From positions 1 through 12,886 of the forward strand of contig JAPTUI010000617.1 of assembly GCA_028067895.1 (NCBI GenBank): a stretch of 12,886 nt of DNA. The letters are read 5' to 3'. Made by a program: the position numbers and the translations under genes. How positions within the stretch are numbered: position 1 is the first letter of the stretch; each line of letters begins with the position of its first letter. The stretch comes from Pseudomonadota bacterium. GTDB taxonomy: Bacteria > Pseudomonadota > Gammaproteobacteria > Steroidobacterales > Steroidobacteraceae. The notes under the pieces are model-generated. The model saw only the letters and a program-made list of their open reading frames with translations, searched no databases and was not told where the DNA came from. Below are positions 1 through 5,316 of this stretch, one piece after another.

Positions 1-2
1 CC

Positions 3-227
3 AACGTACGGCGCAAGGGCGAGGCGCACCCTGCGGCCGATGCCGTGAGCCGCGGCGAGATGGCGCCCATCAGAGTGCCGACCGAGACGCTGGTGCCCCT
101 GAGCTTCAAGGTCCCCCCGGAGTTCAAGAAGCGCTATCGGCTGGCCGCGATCGAAGCGGGCTTGAAGCTCAACGAGTTCCTGTTCGCGCTGCTCGAGCGT
201 CATGAGACGGAAAGGCGGAAATCATGA
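3..227 (+). CDS. Ribbon-helix-helix partition-like DNA-binding protein (5' partial)
   Basis: The frame is open from the left edge (base 3) to the TGA at 225-227, so the true start probably lies outside the window. GTG 45 and ATG 60 are in-frame alternatives, but neither has a Shine-Dalgarno sequence. The visible part is a charged, proline- and alanine-rich linker followed by a compact segment, LVPLSFKVPPEFKKRYRLAA then GLKLNEFLFALLE. Its pattern is a beta strand followed by two amphipathic helices, as in small ribbon-helix-helix proteins that accompany a ParA ATPase upstream of plasmid rep genes. No ParA is visible because the window begins here. It lies 71 nt upstream of repA in the same direction, so both could share a transcript. 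Partition or copy-control is inferred from fold and position; an unrelated RHH regulator is possible. Confidence 0.6.
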   Translation, partial: NVRRKGEAHPAADAVSRGEMAPIRVPTETLVPLSFKVPPEFKKRYRLAAIEAGLKLNEFLFALLERHETERRKS

Positions 228-298
228 AAACCGCCTTTACGTATAGCGATCGGTCCGGCAAGTGAGATCGAGCGCCGGCGCGCTCTCGGGGAGTGGTC

Positions 299-1306
299 AT
301 GACGGAACGCGATGAGCGGGCAGGGCGGGGAAGGCCGGTAGCGATCGGGGAGAGCCGGGCGCTGCGGGAGCTCGAGAAGCGGGCGCGCCAGCAACTGAAG
401 CCCCCGACGCCCGCGCAGCAGCGGGTCATCGAGGCCGCTTGTCTTGCCGACGAGGATGCGGCGCTTGCGCTGCTGTACCAGCACTCCGCGCTCTGCCAGA
501 CCTTCCTCCCGTACCGCGATCCCGGGGACGAGGCCCGCACGTGGGAGCGGGTGAACGGCAAAGTGCACCTTGAGGTGCTCGCCGGCAAGGCGATGCACCC
601 GGTCGAGGAGCGGCTCACGCCGGTCGGCTTGCCGTTTGGGCCGAAGGCCCGCCTGGTGCTGATGCACATCAACCAGCAGGCCTTGCTCGCCAGGTCCCCC
701 GAGATCGAGGTGCAGGACAGCCTCACCGGCTTCGTGCGCCGCTCCCTGAAACTCGACACCGGTGGCCGCACGATCCGCACCATCAAGGATCAGCTCTCGC
801 GGCTCTCGGCGGCCTCGATCCGGCTCGGCCTGGTCCGGGAGGGCAGGGCGATGACCGTCAACTCGCAGATCGTCACCGCCTTCGACATCTGGTTCCCGAA
901 GGATGAGCGGCAGCGGGTCTTCTGGCCGTCGACGGTGCGGCTCTCGCTCGACTACTGGGAGAGCCTGAAGGCGCACGCCGTGCCGCTTGCCGAAGCGCAC
1001 ATTGCCGCCTTGTCGCACAGCGGTATGGCGCTCGACCTCTACGCCTGGCTCGCCCAGCGGCTGCACCGGGTGCCGCCCGGCAAGCCCGCCTTGATCACCT
1101 GGTCGCTTCTACACGCGCAGTTCGGCGGGGAGATCGGCGGCATCCGGAATTTCCGGCGGATGTTCCGGGTGGCCCTCCAGCAGGTCCTCGAGCTCTACAA
1201 AACCGCCCGGATCGATGTGGACGGCCGCGGGCTGACGCTTCACCACAGCAAGCCGGTGGTGCTCCCGAGGCTCTCGGTGGTTGTGGATAACCCGGTGGGA
1301 ACATAG
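299..1306 (+). CDS. repA: Plasmid replication initiator RepA
   Basis: This 335-aa protein resembles the plasmid-encoded RepA family (the Pfam group named 'Plasmid encoded RepA protein'), which binds origin iterons and loads the host replisome. Recognisable segments are GLPFGPKARLVLMHINQQAL near residue 115, the block with TIRTIKDQLSRLSAASIRLG, WFPKDERQ, and HSGMALDLYAWLAQRLHRVP in the C-terminal winged-helix half. ATG 299 is chosen because GGGGAG lies about 6 nt upstream; GTG 293 is in frame but overlaps that Shine-Dalgarno. The gene is immediately followed by three perfect iterons, the usual place for the cognate origin. A DnaA box lies inside its 3' end on the minus strand. The length is normal and I see no frameshift. 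A RepA-family initiator is strongly supported; the incompatibility group cannot be assigned by eye. Confidence 0.88.
   Translation: MTERDERAGRGRPVAIGESRALRELEKRARQQLKPPTPAQQRVIEAACLADEDAALALLYQHSALCQTFLPYRDPGDEARTWERVNGKVHLEVLAGKAMHPVEERLTPVGLPFGPKARLVLMHINQQALLARSPEIEVQDSLTGFVRRSLKLDTGGRTIRTIKDQLSRLSAASIRLGLVREGRAMTVNSQIVTAFDIWFPKDERQRVFWPSTVRLSLDYWESLKAHAVPLAEAHIAALSHSGMALDLYAWLAQRLHRVPPGKPALITWSLLHAQFGGEIGGIRNFRRMFRVALQQVLELYKTARIDVDGRGLTLHHSKPVVLPRLSVVVDNPVGT
1282..1290 (-). promoter_or_regulatory. DnaA box inside the repA 3' end
   Basis: The minus strand reads TTATCCACA, the exact DnaA R-box consensus. It overlaps the last codons of repA and faces a second, near-consensus box at 1309-1317 (TTATCCACG, 8 of 9) that runs into the first iteron. 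Boxes beside iterons are common in RepA-type origins, where host DnaA helps RepA open the origin. Confidence 0.6.
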
Positions 1307-1308
1307 AG

Positions 1309-1425
1309 TTATCCACGGGCACTTTGTATCGCTCTCCACGGGCACTTTGTATCGGGGAGGGCGAAAATCCACGGGCACTTTGTATCGCAATCCTATAGTT
1401 TAAGAGCCTATAGCTTCCCGATAGT
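1309..1425 (+). repeat. Iteron replication origin (oriV)
   Basis: Three perfect copies of TCCACGGGCACTTTGTATCG lie at 1312-1331, 1335-1354 and 1368-1387, just behind the repA stop. Start-to-start distances are 23 and 33 bp, about two and three helical turns, so the copies lie nearly on one face of the DNA. The first iteron is fused to a DnaA-box-like TTATCCACG (1309-1317). Downstream, the more A+T-rich stretch 1389-1425 holds CCTATAG (1392-1398), CCTATAG (1407-1413) and CCGATAG (1418-1424), a candidate opening region. This arrangement of iterons, DnaA boxes and A+T-rich DNA next to repA is the classic theta-replicating plasmid origin. Function is inferred from architecture. Confidence 0.85.
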
Positions 1426-1450
1426 TGGCCGCGCAACCCTGTGGACGGCT

Positions 1451-1508
1451 CGCGGACGCGACCCGCCCACAGTCCGCGGGCCCTGCAACAGGGTTTGATG
1501 GAAACCCT
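1451..1508. other. Cluster of stem-loops beside the origin
   Basis: Three perfect inverted repeats sit close together: CGCGGAC/GTCCGCG (1451-1457 and 1472-1478, 14-nt loop), CCCTG/CAGGG (1481-1485 and 1489-1493, 3-nt loop) and AGGGTTT/AAACCCT (1490-1496 and 1502-1508, 5-nt loop). The last two share bases 1490-1493 and so exclude each other. No T-run follows, so an intrinsic terminator is unlikely. A single-strand initiation site or a structured RNA are possibilities. From here to the antitoxin gene at 1719 I see no convincing coding sequence. Confidence 0.4.
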
Positions 1509-1611
1509 CCAGAGCGAAACCAGAAGGCCTCAGAGCGGAAGGCGGGAGGCAAGTGATGGGGAAGGGCTGTAACCGTCACGAGGGTGTCAGGCGGGCTCTC
1601 AGAGCGTTCTG

Positions 1612-1661
1612 GTGGACATGGCTGAATCTGGTGTCCGTGGACATGGCTGAATCTGGTGTCC
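1612..1661. repeat. Perfect 25-bp tandem repeat
   Basis: Two identical 25-bp units lie end to end at 1612-1636 and 1637-1661. Each begins GTGGACATGGC and ends CTGGTGTCC. Each unit is framed by a 5-bp dyad (GGACA...TGTCC), and the junction forms TGTCC-GT-GGACA. Such units could be binding sites for a regulator of the downstream antitoxin gene, or remnants of a transposon end with repeated transposase sites. No transposase gene accompanies them. Confidence 0.8.
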
Positions 1662-1675
1662 TAGGCCAAGATTCA

Positions 1676-1691
1676 CGACGGGTTCCCGTCG
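1676..1691. promoter_or_regulatory. Short dyad upstream of the orphan antitoxin
   Basis: CGACGG (1676-1681) pairs with CCGTCG (1686-1691) around a 4-nt loop. It ends 27 nt before the start of the RelB-like antitoxin gene and has no T-run behind it, so an operator is more likely than a terminator. The assignment rests on position only. Confidence 0.3.
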
Positions 1692-1718
1692 AAGCCTCCG
1701 TACTCGTCAGAGCAACAC

Positions 1719-1961
1719 ATGCCCACCTCGATTCAACTCGACGATAAGACCGAACGACGGCTCGAGAAGCTGGCGGTCCTCACGGGACGGACGAAGGCCC
1801 ACCTCCTGCGCAAGATCATCGCCGGCGGGCTCGATGAACTCGAGGAAGCAGCGCTCGCCGCGGTGACCCTCAAGCGGGTGCGGATCGGACGGGAGAAGGT
1901 CTACACGGCCGGCGAGGTGAGGACCGAGCTGGGCCTGAACGAATCTACGAGGACGCGCTGA
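1719..1961 (+). CDS. RelB-like ribbon-helix-helix antitoxin (orphan)
   Basis: This 80-aa protein has the RelB/StbD-type RHH layout. It starts with a beta strand (TSIQLDDKTERRLEKLA), continues with TGRTKAHLLRKIIAGGLDEL forming the two helices, and ends in a toxin-binding tail with GEVRTELGL. Family members normally repress their own operon and neutralise a RelE/ParE toxin encoded immediately downstream. Here no relE-like frame follows: 89 nt separate the stop from vapB and the translations of that stretch match nothing. Relatives usually end right after the LGL(D/N) motif, whereas this one adds ESTRTR, which may mark the break where the toxin was lost. ATG 1719 has only a weak purine stretch upstream. 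It may act as an anti-toxin against related toxins in the host, or be a relic. Confidence 0.7.
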   Translation: MPTSIQLDDKTERRLEKLAVLTGRTKAHLLRKIIAGGLDELEEAALAAVTLKRVRIGREKVYTAGEVRTELGLNESTRTR

Positions 1962-1991
1962 CCCTTCACCCAGCCGCGTCTGCCCGAGTGG

Positions 1992-2030
1992 TGGACAGCC
2001 CGGTCCGGTGTGATATACTTTTGGTATATC
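1992..2030 (+). promoter_or_regulatory. vapBC promoter and palindromic operator
   Basis: A sigma70-like promoter, TGGACA (1992-1997), 16-nt spacer, TATACT (2014-2019), lies 31 nt upstream of vapB. Its -10 is embedded in a perfect inverted repeat, GATATAC (2012-2018) and GTATATC (2024-2030), separated by TTTTG. An operator covering the -10 fits autorepression by the VapB-VapC complex, which is the rule for this family. Confidence 0.7.
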
Positions 2031-2050
2031 TCAATTGCGAGGCTGCCACG

Positions 2051-2296
2051 ATGGATACCGCCAAGATCTTCTGGTCTGGCCGTTCCCAGGCGGTGCGGTT
2101 GCCGAAGGACTATCGGTTCGATGCCGCGCAGGTGCGCATTCGCCGGCACGGCCGCACGGTGATCCTTGAGCCGATCGCCGAGGATTGGGAATGGCTCGGA
2201 AAGGTCATCGGACCCGTGGACGAGGTCTTCGAACGCGAGGCAGGACGGCAGCCCGAGGAGCAGGTGCGGCCCGGCCTCGAGGACGTGTTTCGCTGA
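2051..2296 (+). CDS. vapB: VapB antitoxin (AbrB/MazE-like fold)
   Basis: This 81-aa protein opens with AKIFWSGRSQAVRLPKDYRF, the signature of VapB/VagC antitoxins with a swapped-hairpin AbrB DNA-binding domain (residues 1-45). The C-terminal tail is acidic and contains W46 and W48; it is expected to fill the toxin active site. ATG 2051 follows GAGG (2039-2042) by 8 nt. The upstream palindrome over the -10 box is the likely autoregulatory site. The gene ends in CTGA, in which its TGA stop overlaps the proposed CTG start of vapC, so the two are translationally coupled. The pairing with the PIN-domain toxin makes the assignment firm. Confidence 0.88.
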   Translation: MDTAKIFWSGRSQAVRLPKDYRFDAAQVRIRRHGRTVILEPIAEDWEWLGKVIGPVDEVFEREAGRQPEEQVRPGLEDVFR

Positions 2297-2682
2297 AGTA
2301 CCTGCTCGATGCCAATGCGGTCATCGCGCTGCTGAAGGGCGGGGAGCGCTTTCTTGCCCGGCTGCGGCGGCATCGGCCGGAGGAGTTTGCTCTCTCCTCG
2401 ATCGTGGCGCACGAGCTGTATTACGGGGCGTACAAGAGCGCGCGAGCGGAAGAGAATCTTGCGAGGGTGGACGGGCTTGCCTTCCCGGTGCTCGAGTTCG
2501 ACCGGGAGGACGCACGCTCGGCCGGCGAAGTGCGGGCACGGCTTTCCGGCGCCGGCACTCCGATCGGTCCCTACGATGTGCTGATCGCCGGCCAGGCGCT
2601 GGCCAGGAAGCTCATCCTCCTCACCCACAACCGGAAGGAATTTGAGCGCGTGCCGGGGCTGCGGCTCGAGGATTGGGAGTAG
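2293..2682 (+). CDS. vapC: VapC ribonuclease toxin (PIN domain)
   Basis: VapC toxins are Mg2+-dependent ribonucleases that stop translation, usually by cutting tRNA or rRNA. The 129-aa product shows the PIN acidic residues: D6 in YLLDANAVIALLKG, E41 in VAHELYYGAY and D95 in GPYDVLIAGQAL. The standard C-terminal block is also present, with THNRKEFERVPGLRLEDW. The family start would be M-K-Y-L-L-D, but codon 1 here is CTG (2293-2295). In-frame ATG/GTG/TTG codons occur only far upstream, from 2191 leftwards inside vapB, and would add a long arginine-rich tail. GAGGA (2279-2283) lies 9 nt before the CTG, so initiation at CTG by coupling to vapB is the best reading. The fold and catalytic residues are intact, and it should be active. 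Confidence 0.87.
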   Translation: MKYLLDANAVIALLKGGERFLARLRRHRPEEFALSSIVAHELYYGAYKSARAEENLARVDGLAFPVLEFDREDARSAGEVRARLSGAGTPIGPYDVLIAGQALARKLILLTHNRKEFERVPGLRLEDWE

Positions 2683-2710
2683 GCCGTCCCGCGTCTGCGC
2701 ACGTCAGCGC

Positions 2711-2983
2711 TCACTTCGTCGGTGGCAGCTCGAACAGCGCCCGGTCCTCGGCGCGGGTGAGCCCCTGGTTGAGCCACTCCCGGAAGCGCTTCCCATCGAG
2801 CTCGCCGGAGGCGACCTTCGTGAGCACGACAGCGCCGGCCAGGATCTTCCTGCGGGTGTCGTCCTTGCGAGCGCGACGGGAGAGCAGGGCACGCTTTCTC
2901 GCCTCCACCCGGGCCTGACGCGCCTTGAGCTGCTGGAGCTTTTCCTCGAGCCCCTGGATGCGTTCGTCGAGTTTGGCTGTCAC
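2711..2983 (-). CDS. Ti-plasmid TraD-like mobilisation accessory protein
   Basis: This 90-aa minus-strand protein starts at GTG 2983, preceded by GGGGGAG about 6 nt upstream. Residues 3-40 form a charged coiled coil (LEEKLQQLKARQARVEARKR). It is followed by DDTRRKILAGAVVL (41-54), the hallmark of the small TraD proteins of Agrobacterium Ti plasmids and related mobilisation proteins. A second helix follows (RFREWLNQGLTRAEDRALF). These proteins are encoded beside oriT, divergently from the MobQ relaxase, and are thought to assist the relaxosome. That is the arrangement here: oriT lies in the 379-bp gap and the relaxase reads away on the other side. Its 3' end converges on vapC with 28 nt between stops and no clear terminator. 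It should not be confused with the large TraD coupling ATPases. Confidence 0.75.
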   Translation of the reverse strand: MTAKLDERIQGLEEKLQQLKARQARVEARKRALLSRRARKDDTRRKILAGAVVLTKVASGELDGKRFREWLNQGLTRAEDRALFELPPTK

Positions 2984-3132
2984 GTGATCTCCCCCTAAGC
3001 GCCGACGCCCGGTTGAGTCGCCGAACATCGATAGCCTTGCGCGGTCGCCGGAGTCGCGAGCGCACACGCCCCACCTTGCGGAACCTCTCCGGCATGGCCA
3101 CCGCCGTCGAGCGAAGAGTGCGGCGTTGAGCG

Positions 3133-3161
3133 TTGCGCAAAGCTCCAGCGGAGCGTAATCT
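3133..3161 (+). promoter_or_regulatory. Weak candidate promoter upstream of oriT
   Basis: TTGCGC (3133-3138), a 17-nt spacer and TAATCT (3156-3161) give a weak sigma70-like match pointing toward DUF1272 and mobA. The -35 lies inside the 8-bp palindrome TTGCGCAA (3133-3140), and a GCTCC/GGAGC hairpin (3142-3154) fills the spacer. These short dyads next to the nick region could also be binding sites for a relaxosome protein. Confidence 0.3.
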
Positions 3162-3178
3162 TCACACGCAGCGGTTGC

Positions 3179-3223
3179 AAGGGCGCACTTACGAAAAGTC
3201 CGGCCCAAAGCGGCCGGACTTTT
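3179..3223 (-). other. Origin of transfer (oriT), Ti/RSF1010/pTF1 (MobQ) type
   Basis: Read on the minus strand, a perfect 12-bp inverted repeat, AAAAGTCCGGCC...GGCCGGACTTTT with a 6-nt loop (plus-strand arms 3194-3205 and 3212-3223), is followed after CG by TAAGTGCGCCCTT (3179-3191). That element closely resembles the nick-region core of RSF1010, pTF1 and pSC101 and the GGGCGCA core of Ti oriT. In those plasmids an inverted repeat sits right beside the nick site, as here. The site lies between a TraD-like gene and the relaxase operon, the expected place. The A- and T-flanked hairpin could also terminate transcription in both directions. I do not assign the exact nicked bond. Confidence 0.82.
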
Positions 3224-3362
3224 CTCCAGCGCGCCAGACCCAGCGCTCTCCGGGCCACCCCTGTGACACCGGTGCGCGCCGGCGAAGACAGAACGGCGCA
3301 CGTGCTCCGGTCGGGCCTCACGGCCCCGATCCTCGCGTGCGTAAGATTGAGGAGGCCACGCG

Positions 3363-3608
3363 ATGCTCGAGCTTCGACCCTGTTGCGAATGCTGTGGAGT
3401 GGACCTGCCGGCCGCGAGTCCAGACGCCCGCATCTGCTCGTTCGAGTGCACCTTCTGCGCCTCGTGTGCGGCCGGGGTGCTCGCGGGCGTTTGCCCGAAC
3501 TGCGGTGGGGAGCTCGTGCGCCGGCCGGTGCGGCCGGCGGCCTTGCTTGCAAGGTATCCAGCGGCGACCGAGCGCCGGGTGCGCGAGCGGCGTTGTGTCT
3601 CGGCGTAA
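3363..3608 (+). CDS. DUF1272 cysteine-rich zinc-binding protein
   Basis: This 81-aa protein matches the DUF1272 pattern: MLELRPCCECCGVDLP at the N-terminus, then ARICSFECTFCASC and CPNCGGELVRRPVRP. Cysteines C8, C10, C11, C25, C29, C32, C35, C44 and C47 form CxCC, CxxxC, CxxC and CxxC groups able to bind two metal ions, most likely zinc. The biochemical function of the family is unknown. ATG 3363 follows a strong GAGGAGG (3349-3355) by 7 nt. The stop is 3 nt before the relaxase ATG, so the two genes should be co-translated. Family members normally look chromosomal, so a place between oriT and a relaxase is unusual. Residues 60-81 are arginine-rich beyond the conserved domain and could contact nucleic acid. 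A link to transfer is inferred from position only. Confidence 0.8.
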   Translation: MLELRPCCECCGVDLPAASPDARICSFECTFCASCAAGVLAGVCPNCGGELVRRPVRPAALLARYPAATERRVRERRCVSA

Positions 3609-3611
3609 GCG

Positions 3612-4766
3612 ATGGCCATCTATCACCTATCGGTCAAGCCCGTGAGCCGCGGCGGCGGACGCTCCGCGACGGCAGCTTCCGCATATCGCGCCGCCGAGCT
3701 CGTGCACGATCAGACCACCGGGCAGACCTTCGACTACTCGCGCAAGCGCGGCGTCGAGCACGCCGAGATCGTCCTGCCGACGGAGGCTGCCCGGCGCGAC
3801 ATCAACTGGGCGCGCGATCGCGAGGCGCTGTGGAATGCCGCCGAGCGGGCTGAGAACCGCAGCAACTCGCGCGTCGCGCGAGAGTATGAGCTGGCGCTGC
3901 CCCACGAGCTCTCGAAGGCCCAGCGGCTCGAACTCGTGCGGGGCTTTGCCACCGAGATCGCCAACCGGCATGGTGTCGCGGTCGACTTCGCGATCCACGC
4001 CCCGCACCGGGAGGGAGACACCCGAAACCATCACGCCCATGTGCTCGCCACCACCCGGGTGATCGAGCCGGCAGGCCTCGGCGAGAAGGCGACGATCGAA
4101 TGGTCGGACACCAACCGCCGTAAGGCCAAGCTCGAGCCCGCGAAGAAAGAGATCGAGGCGATCCGCGAGCGCTGGGCGCAGCTTGCCAACGAAAGGCTCC
4201 ACGAGCACGGGATCGAAGCGCGGATCGATCACCGGAGCCTCGCGGTGCAGGGCCTTGAGCGCGAGGCCACCAGTCACCTCGGGCCGTCGGTGTCGGCGCT
4301 GGAGCGTCGAGGGATCGAAACCGAGGTTGGTCGGCGCTTGAAGCGCGAGGGGTTGGAAGCCGCGCAGCGGCGCCTCGAGCACGCCGCCGAGCTCGGCAAG
4401 ATCGAGCGTGAGCGGCGCGAACTTTCGGTCTCGATCCTCGATGTGTCGGGCGACCTCGCGGCGGCCAAGCGCGAACGGGAAGCAGGGCTCAGCCGCCCGC
4501 CGGCGCGGAGTCTCGAGGCGCTGCAGAAGGAGGGGCGCGAGAAATGGCTCGCGATGCGCGCCGAGCGGCTGGCGAAGGAAGGGGCTCCCGAGCTGGGCCG
4601 GTCCCTCGAGGAGGAGGAACGGAAGCGTTCCGTCGAGCGCTGGCTCGAGTACCGGCGCGACCAGGCGCTCGGGAAGGAGCGGGCGCCGGAGAAATCGCAG
4701 GAGCGCAAGGGACCGGAGAAAGATCTCGAGCGCGGGAAAGAGCGGGACGGCCCCGAGATCGAATAG
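3612..4766 (+). CDS. mobA: MobA/MobL-family relaxase (MobQ)
   Basis: Relaxases of this family nick one oriT strand through a tyrosine, stay linked to its 5' end and pilot it into the recipient. The 384-aa protein begins MAIYHLSVKPVSRGGGRSAT and carries the likely catalytic Y25 in SAYRAAEL. It has the metal-binding histidine motif at H140, H141 and H143 (DTRNHHAHVLATTR) and the conserved REYELALPHEL block near residue 90. Residues from about 150 onward are highly charged coiled coil, ending in a Lys/Glu/Arg-rich tail from about 345. There is no helicase or primase domain, so it is far shorter than Ti TraA or RSF1010 MobA and is a nicking-only type. Start ATG 3612 is coupled to the DUF1272 stop. 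The matching oriT lies about 390 bp upstream. Confidence 0.9.
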   Translation: MAIYHLSVKPVSRGGGRSATAASAYRAAELVHDQTTGQTFDYSRKRGVEHAEIVLPTEAARRDINWARDREALWNAAERAENRSNSRVAREYELALPHELSKAQRLELVRGFATEIANRHGVAVDFAIHAPHREGDTRNHHAHVLATTRVIEPAGLGEKATIEWSDTNRRKAKLEPAKKEIEAIRERWAQLANERLHEHGIEARIDHRSLAVQGLEREATSHLGPSVSALERRGIETEVGRRLKREGLEAAQRRLEHAAELGKIERERRELSVSILDVSGDLAAAKREREAGLSRPPARSLEALQKEGREKWLAMRAERLAKEGAPELGRSLEEEERKRSVERWLEYRRDQALGKERAPEKSQERKGPEKDLERGKERDGPEIE

Positions 4767-4880
4767 GACGCCGACGAATCGTCCGGTGCAGCGAGCGGCT
4801 CCTTATCGGGACATCCACACGAAGAGGACCGTCGAGCCCATGGGTGCGCCTGAGGGTTCTCTGAACGCGTGGTCTGGAGC

Positions 4881-4908
4881 AGTCACATTCATGGCTTCGC
4901 CATCCGTC
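4881..4908 (+). promoter_or_regulatory. ECF41-like promoter of the YCII-sigma operon
   Basis: AGTCACA (4881-4887), a 17-nt spacer and CGTC (4905-4908) match six of seven -35 bases and all four -10 bases of the TGTCACA/CGTC motif I recall for ECF41 sigma factors. Transcription would start near 4915, just before the Shine-Dalgarno at 4918-4924. The spacer contains a perfect dyad, ATGGC-TTC-GCCAT (4891-4903), a possible operator. Autoregulation by the sigma factor encoded in the same operon is inferred. Confidence 0.6.
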
Positions 4909-4929
4909 ATAGGGATGAAGGAGGTTGTC

Positions 4930-5286
4930 ATGAACTACATACTGCTGATCTACCAAGGGCCCAACCCCACAGTTCCAGGAACGGATCGCTGGAACGCGCT
5001 GCCGAAGAGAGAGCAGGGCGCGATCTACGCGGACTACACAGCGCTCAACAAGACGCCAGGACTCACCCCCGGTTTACCGGCGGGGTTCCCTGAAAAGGCG
5101 AGGACCGTGCAGGTGCGCAACGGCAAGCCTGAGGTCAAGGACGGAACCTATCTCACCGAGAGCATCGCCGGATACGCAGTCCTGGAAGCTGAGAACATGG
5201 AGGCTGCGGTCGCGCTGGCCGCGCGCATCCCGGCGGCCCGCCTGGGCGGGGCCGTTGAGATCCGCCCGTCGGAACAGTACTGGTGA
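4930..5286 (+). CDS. YCII/DGPF-domain protein
   Basis: This 118-aa protein opens with MNYILLIYQG and continues with LTESIAGYAVLEAENMEAAV and a C-terminal GAVEIRP strand, the ferredoxin-like YCII-related (DGPF) fold. ATG 4930 follows a strong AAGGAGG (4918-4924) by 5 nt; ATG 4915 is in frame but lies inside the probable transcription start. DGPF proteins are typically encoded next to ECF sigma factors and their function is not established; an enzymatic or small-molecule sensing role has been suggested. The gene is 30 nt upstream of an ECF41-like sigma gene and shares its promoter. DGPF partners are best known from the ECF42 group rather than ECF41, so the pairing is a little unusual. Confidence 0.82.
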   Translation: MNYILLIYQGPNPTVPGTDRWNALPKREQGAIYADYTALNKTPGLTPGLPAGFPEKARTVQVRNGKPEVKDGTYLTESIAGYAVLEAENMEAAVALAARIPAARLGGAVEIRPSEQYW

Positions 5287-5316
5287 ACCCGTCCGCCGCG
5301 GCGGCAACGGCCGGTG

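Noticed and set aside
224..265. 13-codon frame overlapping the partition gene stop (ATGA)
   Set aside because: Too short, with no recognisable content; noted only because of the overlap.
200..1066. Long minus-strand frame opposite repA
   Set aside because: It is the high-GC shadow of repA; its translation is Arg/Pro/Gly-rich with no domain.
1312..1387. CRISPR array
   Set aside because: Only three 20-bp repeats with gaps of 3 and 13 nt, next to repA; these are iterons.
1553..1747. 64-aa plus-strand frame upstream of the RelB-like gene
   Set aside because: It runs through both copies of the 25-bp repeat, overlaps the antitoxin start and shows no family resemblance.
3194..3223. Hairpin with A- and T-tails as a plain bidirectional terminator
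   Set aside because: Its position 2 bp from the nick-like core makes an oriT arm the better explanation, though termination may occur too.
3627..4382. Minus-strand frame opposite the relaxase
   Set aside because: Shadow frame; the plus strand has clear relaxase motifs over the same bases.
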